Source of the DNA: UBA11704 sp964491805
GTDB lineage: Bacteria; Patescibacteriota; Minisyncoccia; Phycocordibacterales; UBA5272
NCBI GenBank assembly: GCA_964491805.1
Contig: CAZBGU010000030.1
Coordinates: 1-7,612 of the forward strand
Direction: 5' to 3'
DNA: 7,612 nt
Position numbers and translations under genes: made by a program. Below are positions 6,990 through 7,612 of this stretch, one piece after another. Position 1 is the first letter of the stretch. Every line of letters begins with the position of its first letter. The notes under the pieces were generated by a model. It was not told the DNA's origin. It worked only from the letters and a program-made list of their open reading frames with translations, and made no database searches.

Positions 6990-7018
6990 AGTGTATGAAG
7001 AAAAAGATGAAGAGTAAA
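6990..7018 (-). promoter_or_regulatory. rarA promoter
   Basis: On the minus strand TTTACT (7018-7013), a 17-bp spacer and TACACT (6995-6990) match four of six consensus bases in each box. The -10 ends 14 nt before the rarA ATG, giving an expected leader of about 8 nt (ATACGCCT) with no Shine-Dalgarno. Confidence 0.5.
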
Positions 7019-7029
7019 TAGAACGGAAA

Positions 7030-7506
7030 TTACAGAGACTGTATATACACATCAAGATCGAACTCCTGCAACATCTCATCATTACTTAAGTAGAGCGGAT
7101 GATGAGGATGACCGTCTTTAGAATGTTTACCAATAGAATACCAGCTACACTTATATTTTTTGGAAACTGCATAAATATCACGAAGACAAGACTTTAAGTA
7201 CGGACGTTAGTAATAAGCGTTCCCCATGCAGCAAGTATTTTCCTTTGTTTATTTTCTTTAAAATATTTTTCTATATAGAAAAGATTCTTTTGATGGAGCG
7301 TGTCATCTATATCTTGATGAAGGTCATTCGGATCAGTTGCTCTTTGTGGGTATATATTAAACATCATAAATGTTTCAAAGCGTGTCTTTTCGCGATACGC
7401 TCCACTGACTTAACGGTATTATCTAACTTTTCTGGAGATGCAGTGCTTGGATTTATACCAAAACAAAAAAGATAATCATCGCTTTACGGAGATGCTTTAT
7501 GCCCAT
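7030..7506 (-). pseudogene. DUF1643-family gene with three frameshifts
   Basis: Function unknown; DUF1643 proteins are small, widespread and uncharacterised. The family hallmarks are all present but spread over three minus-strand frames: DYLFCFGINPSTAS (about 7477-7436), MMFNIYPQRATDPNDLHQD (7367-7311), KILAAWGTLIT (about 7241-7209), RPYLKSCLRDIY (7206-7171) and GHPHHPLYL (about 7110-7084), ending at TAA 7032-7030. Spliced together they give a product of about 158 residues, close to full length. The breaks lie near 7482, 7381 and 7208, and each is explained by loss of one base, so the start and end frames agree. The likely start is ATG 7506-7504, preceded by GGGGAG at 7516-7511 and overlapping the upstream gene's stop. 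It may be a true pseudogene or an intact gene with sequence errors. Confidence 0.75.
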
Positions 7507-7612
7507 GTAGCTCCCCATGGATTATTTCCTTCTTTTACCTCTCTAGAGATCTCAGCGTTTGCAATAAGAGCCGATGCGTCTTCTTTCGAAAAACCAACAA
7601 CTTGAACTCCTG
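7497..7612 (-). CDS. C-terminal fragment of an unrecognised protein (runs off the right edge)
   Basis: A minus-strand frame is open from the window edge to TAA at 7499-7497 and gives 38 residues, beginning GVQVVGFSKEDASALIANA and ending EGNNPWGATWA. The composition is protein-like, with a predicted amphipathic helix around KEDASALIANAEISREVKE. The stop overlaps the probable start of the DUF1643 gene by a few bases, as expected for two cotranscribed genes. I do not recognise the family. It could also be an N-terminal part of the same damaged gene, but the separate start with a Shine-Dalgarno-like GGGGAG favours two genes. Confidence 0.45.
   Translation of the reverse strand, partial: GVQVVGFSKEDASALIANAEISREVKEGNNPWGATWA
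7511..7516 (-). promoter_or_regulatory. Shine-Dalgarno-like sequence for the DUF1643 gene
   Basis: GGGGAG on the minus strand ends 4 nt before ATG 7506-7504. It is the only plausibly spaced ribosome-binding site seen in the window. It helps decide the start of the broken DUF1643 gene, and its place inside the end of an upstream gene fits an internal operon gene rather than a leaderless first gene. Confidence 0.4.

Noticed and set aside
7245..7475. Plus-strand 76-codon open frame in the right-hand region
   Set aside because: It is antisense to the DUF1643 homology, which explains the sequence far better; the predicted protein has no recognisable features.
7030..7483. UGA recoding as the explanation for in-frame stops in the DUF1643 region
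   Set aside because: The conserved motifs change frame rather than being interrupted by TGA, and an RF2 gene in the same window supports UGA as a stop.

Overview
The window looks like a piece of a compact, moderately AT-rich bacterial chromosome. Housekeeping genes dominate, intergenic gaps are short, and neighbouring genes abut or overlap. A short release factor 2, a PIF1-type helicase with a C-terminal helix-turn-helix tail and lean gene boundaries suggest a Patescibacteria/CPR (Parcubacteria-like) genome. That placement is an inference from gene style; there is no rRNA or other marker here to prove it. The presence of RF2 and the absence of UGA-interrupted housekeeping frames argue for the standard genetic code.

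Layout from left to right. (1) The 3' part of a VOC/glyoxalase-fold gene on the + strand (1-385). (2) A minus-strand run that reads right to left as prfB (4848-3967), ftsE (3829-3149), ftsX (3144-2215) and a PIF1-like helicase (2032-374); the helicase end overlaps the VOC gene tail to tail. (3) A 106-bp divergent promoter region (4849-4954), then a + strand RmlA-like sugar-nucleotide transferase (4955-5848). (4) rarA on the minus strand (6975-5845), converging on rmlA with a 4-bp overlap of stop codons. (5) A minus-strand DUF1643-family gene broken by three frameshifts (about 7506-7030). (6) The C-terminal end of an unrecognised minus-strand gene running off the right edge (7612-7497).

prfB-ftsE-ftsX is a gene order known from many bacteria: FtsE (ATPase) and FtsX (membrane subunit) form the divisome complex that controls septal peptidoglycan hydrolysis. 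The PIF1-like helicase and RarA are both DNA-maintenance ATPases. RmlA would supply activated sugar for surface glycans.

The most notable regulatory signal is that the genes with a visible promoter have a -10 hexamer (TATACT or TACACT) only 6-14 nt before the ATG and no usable Shine-Dalgarno sequence, which predicts leaderless or nearly leaderless mRNAs. The other point to settle is whether the DUF1643 frameshifts are real decay or homopolymer errors. I found no CRISPR array, insertion sequence, tRNA, rRNA or clearly novel multi-gene system.
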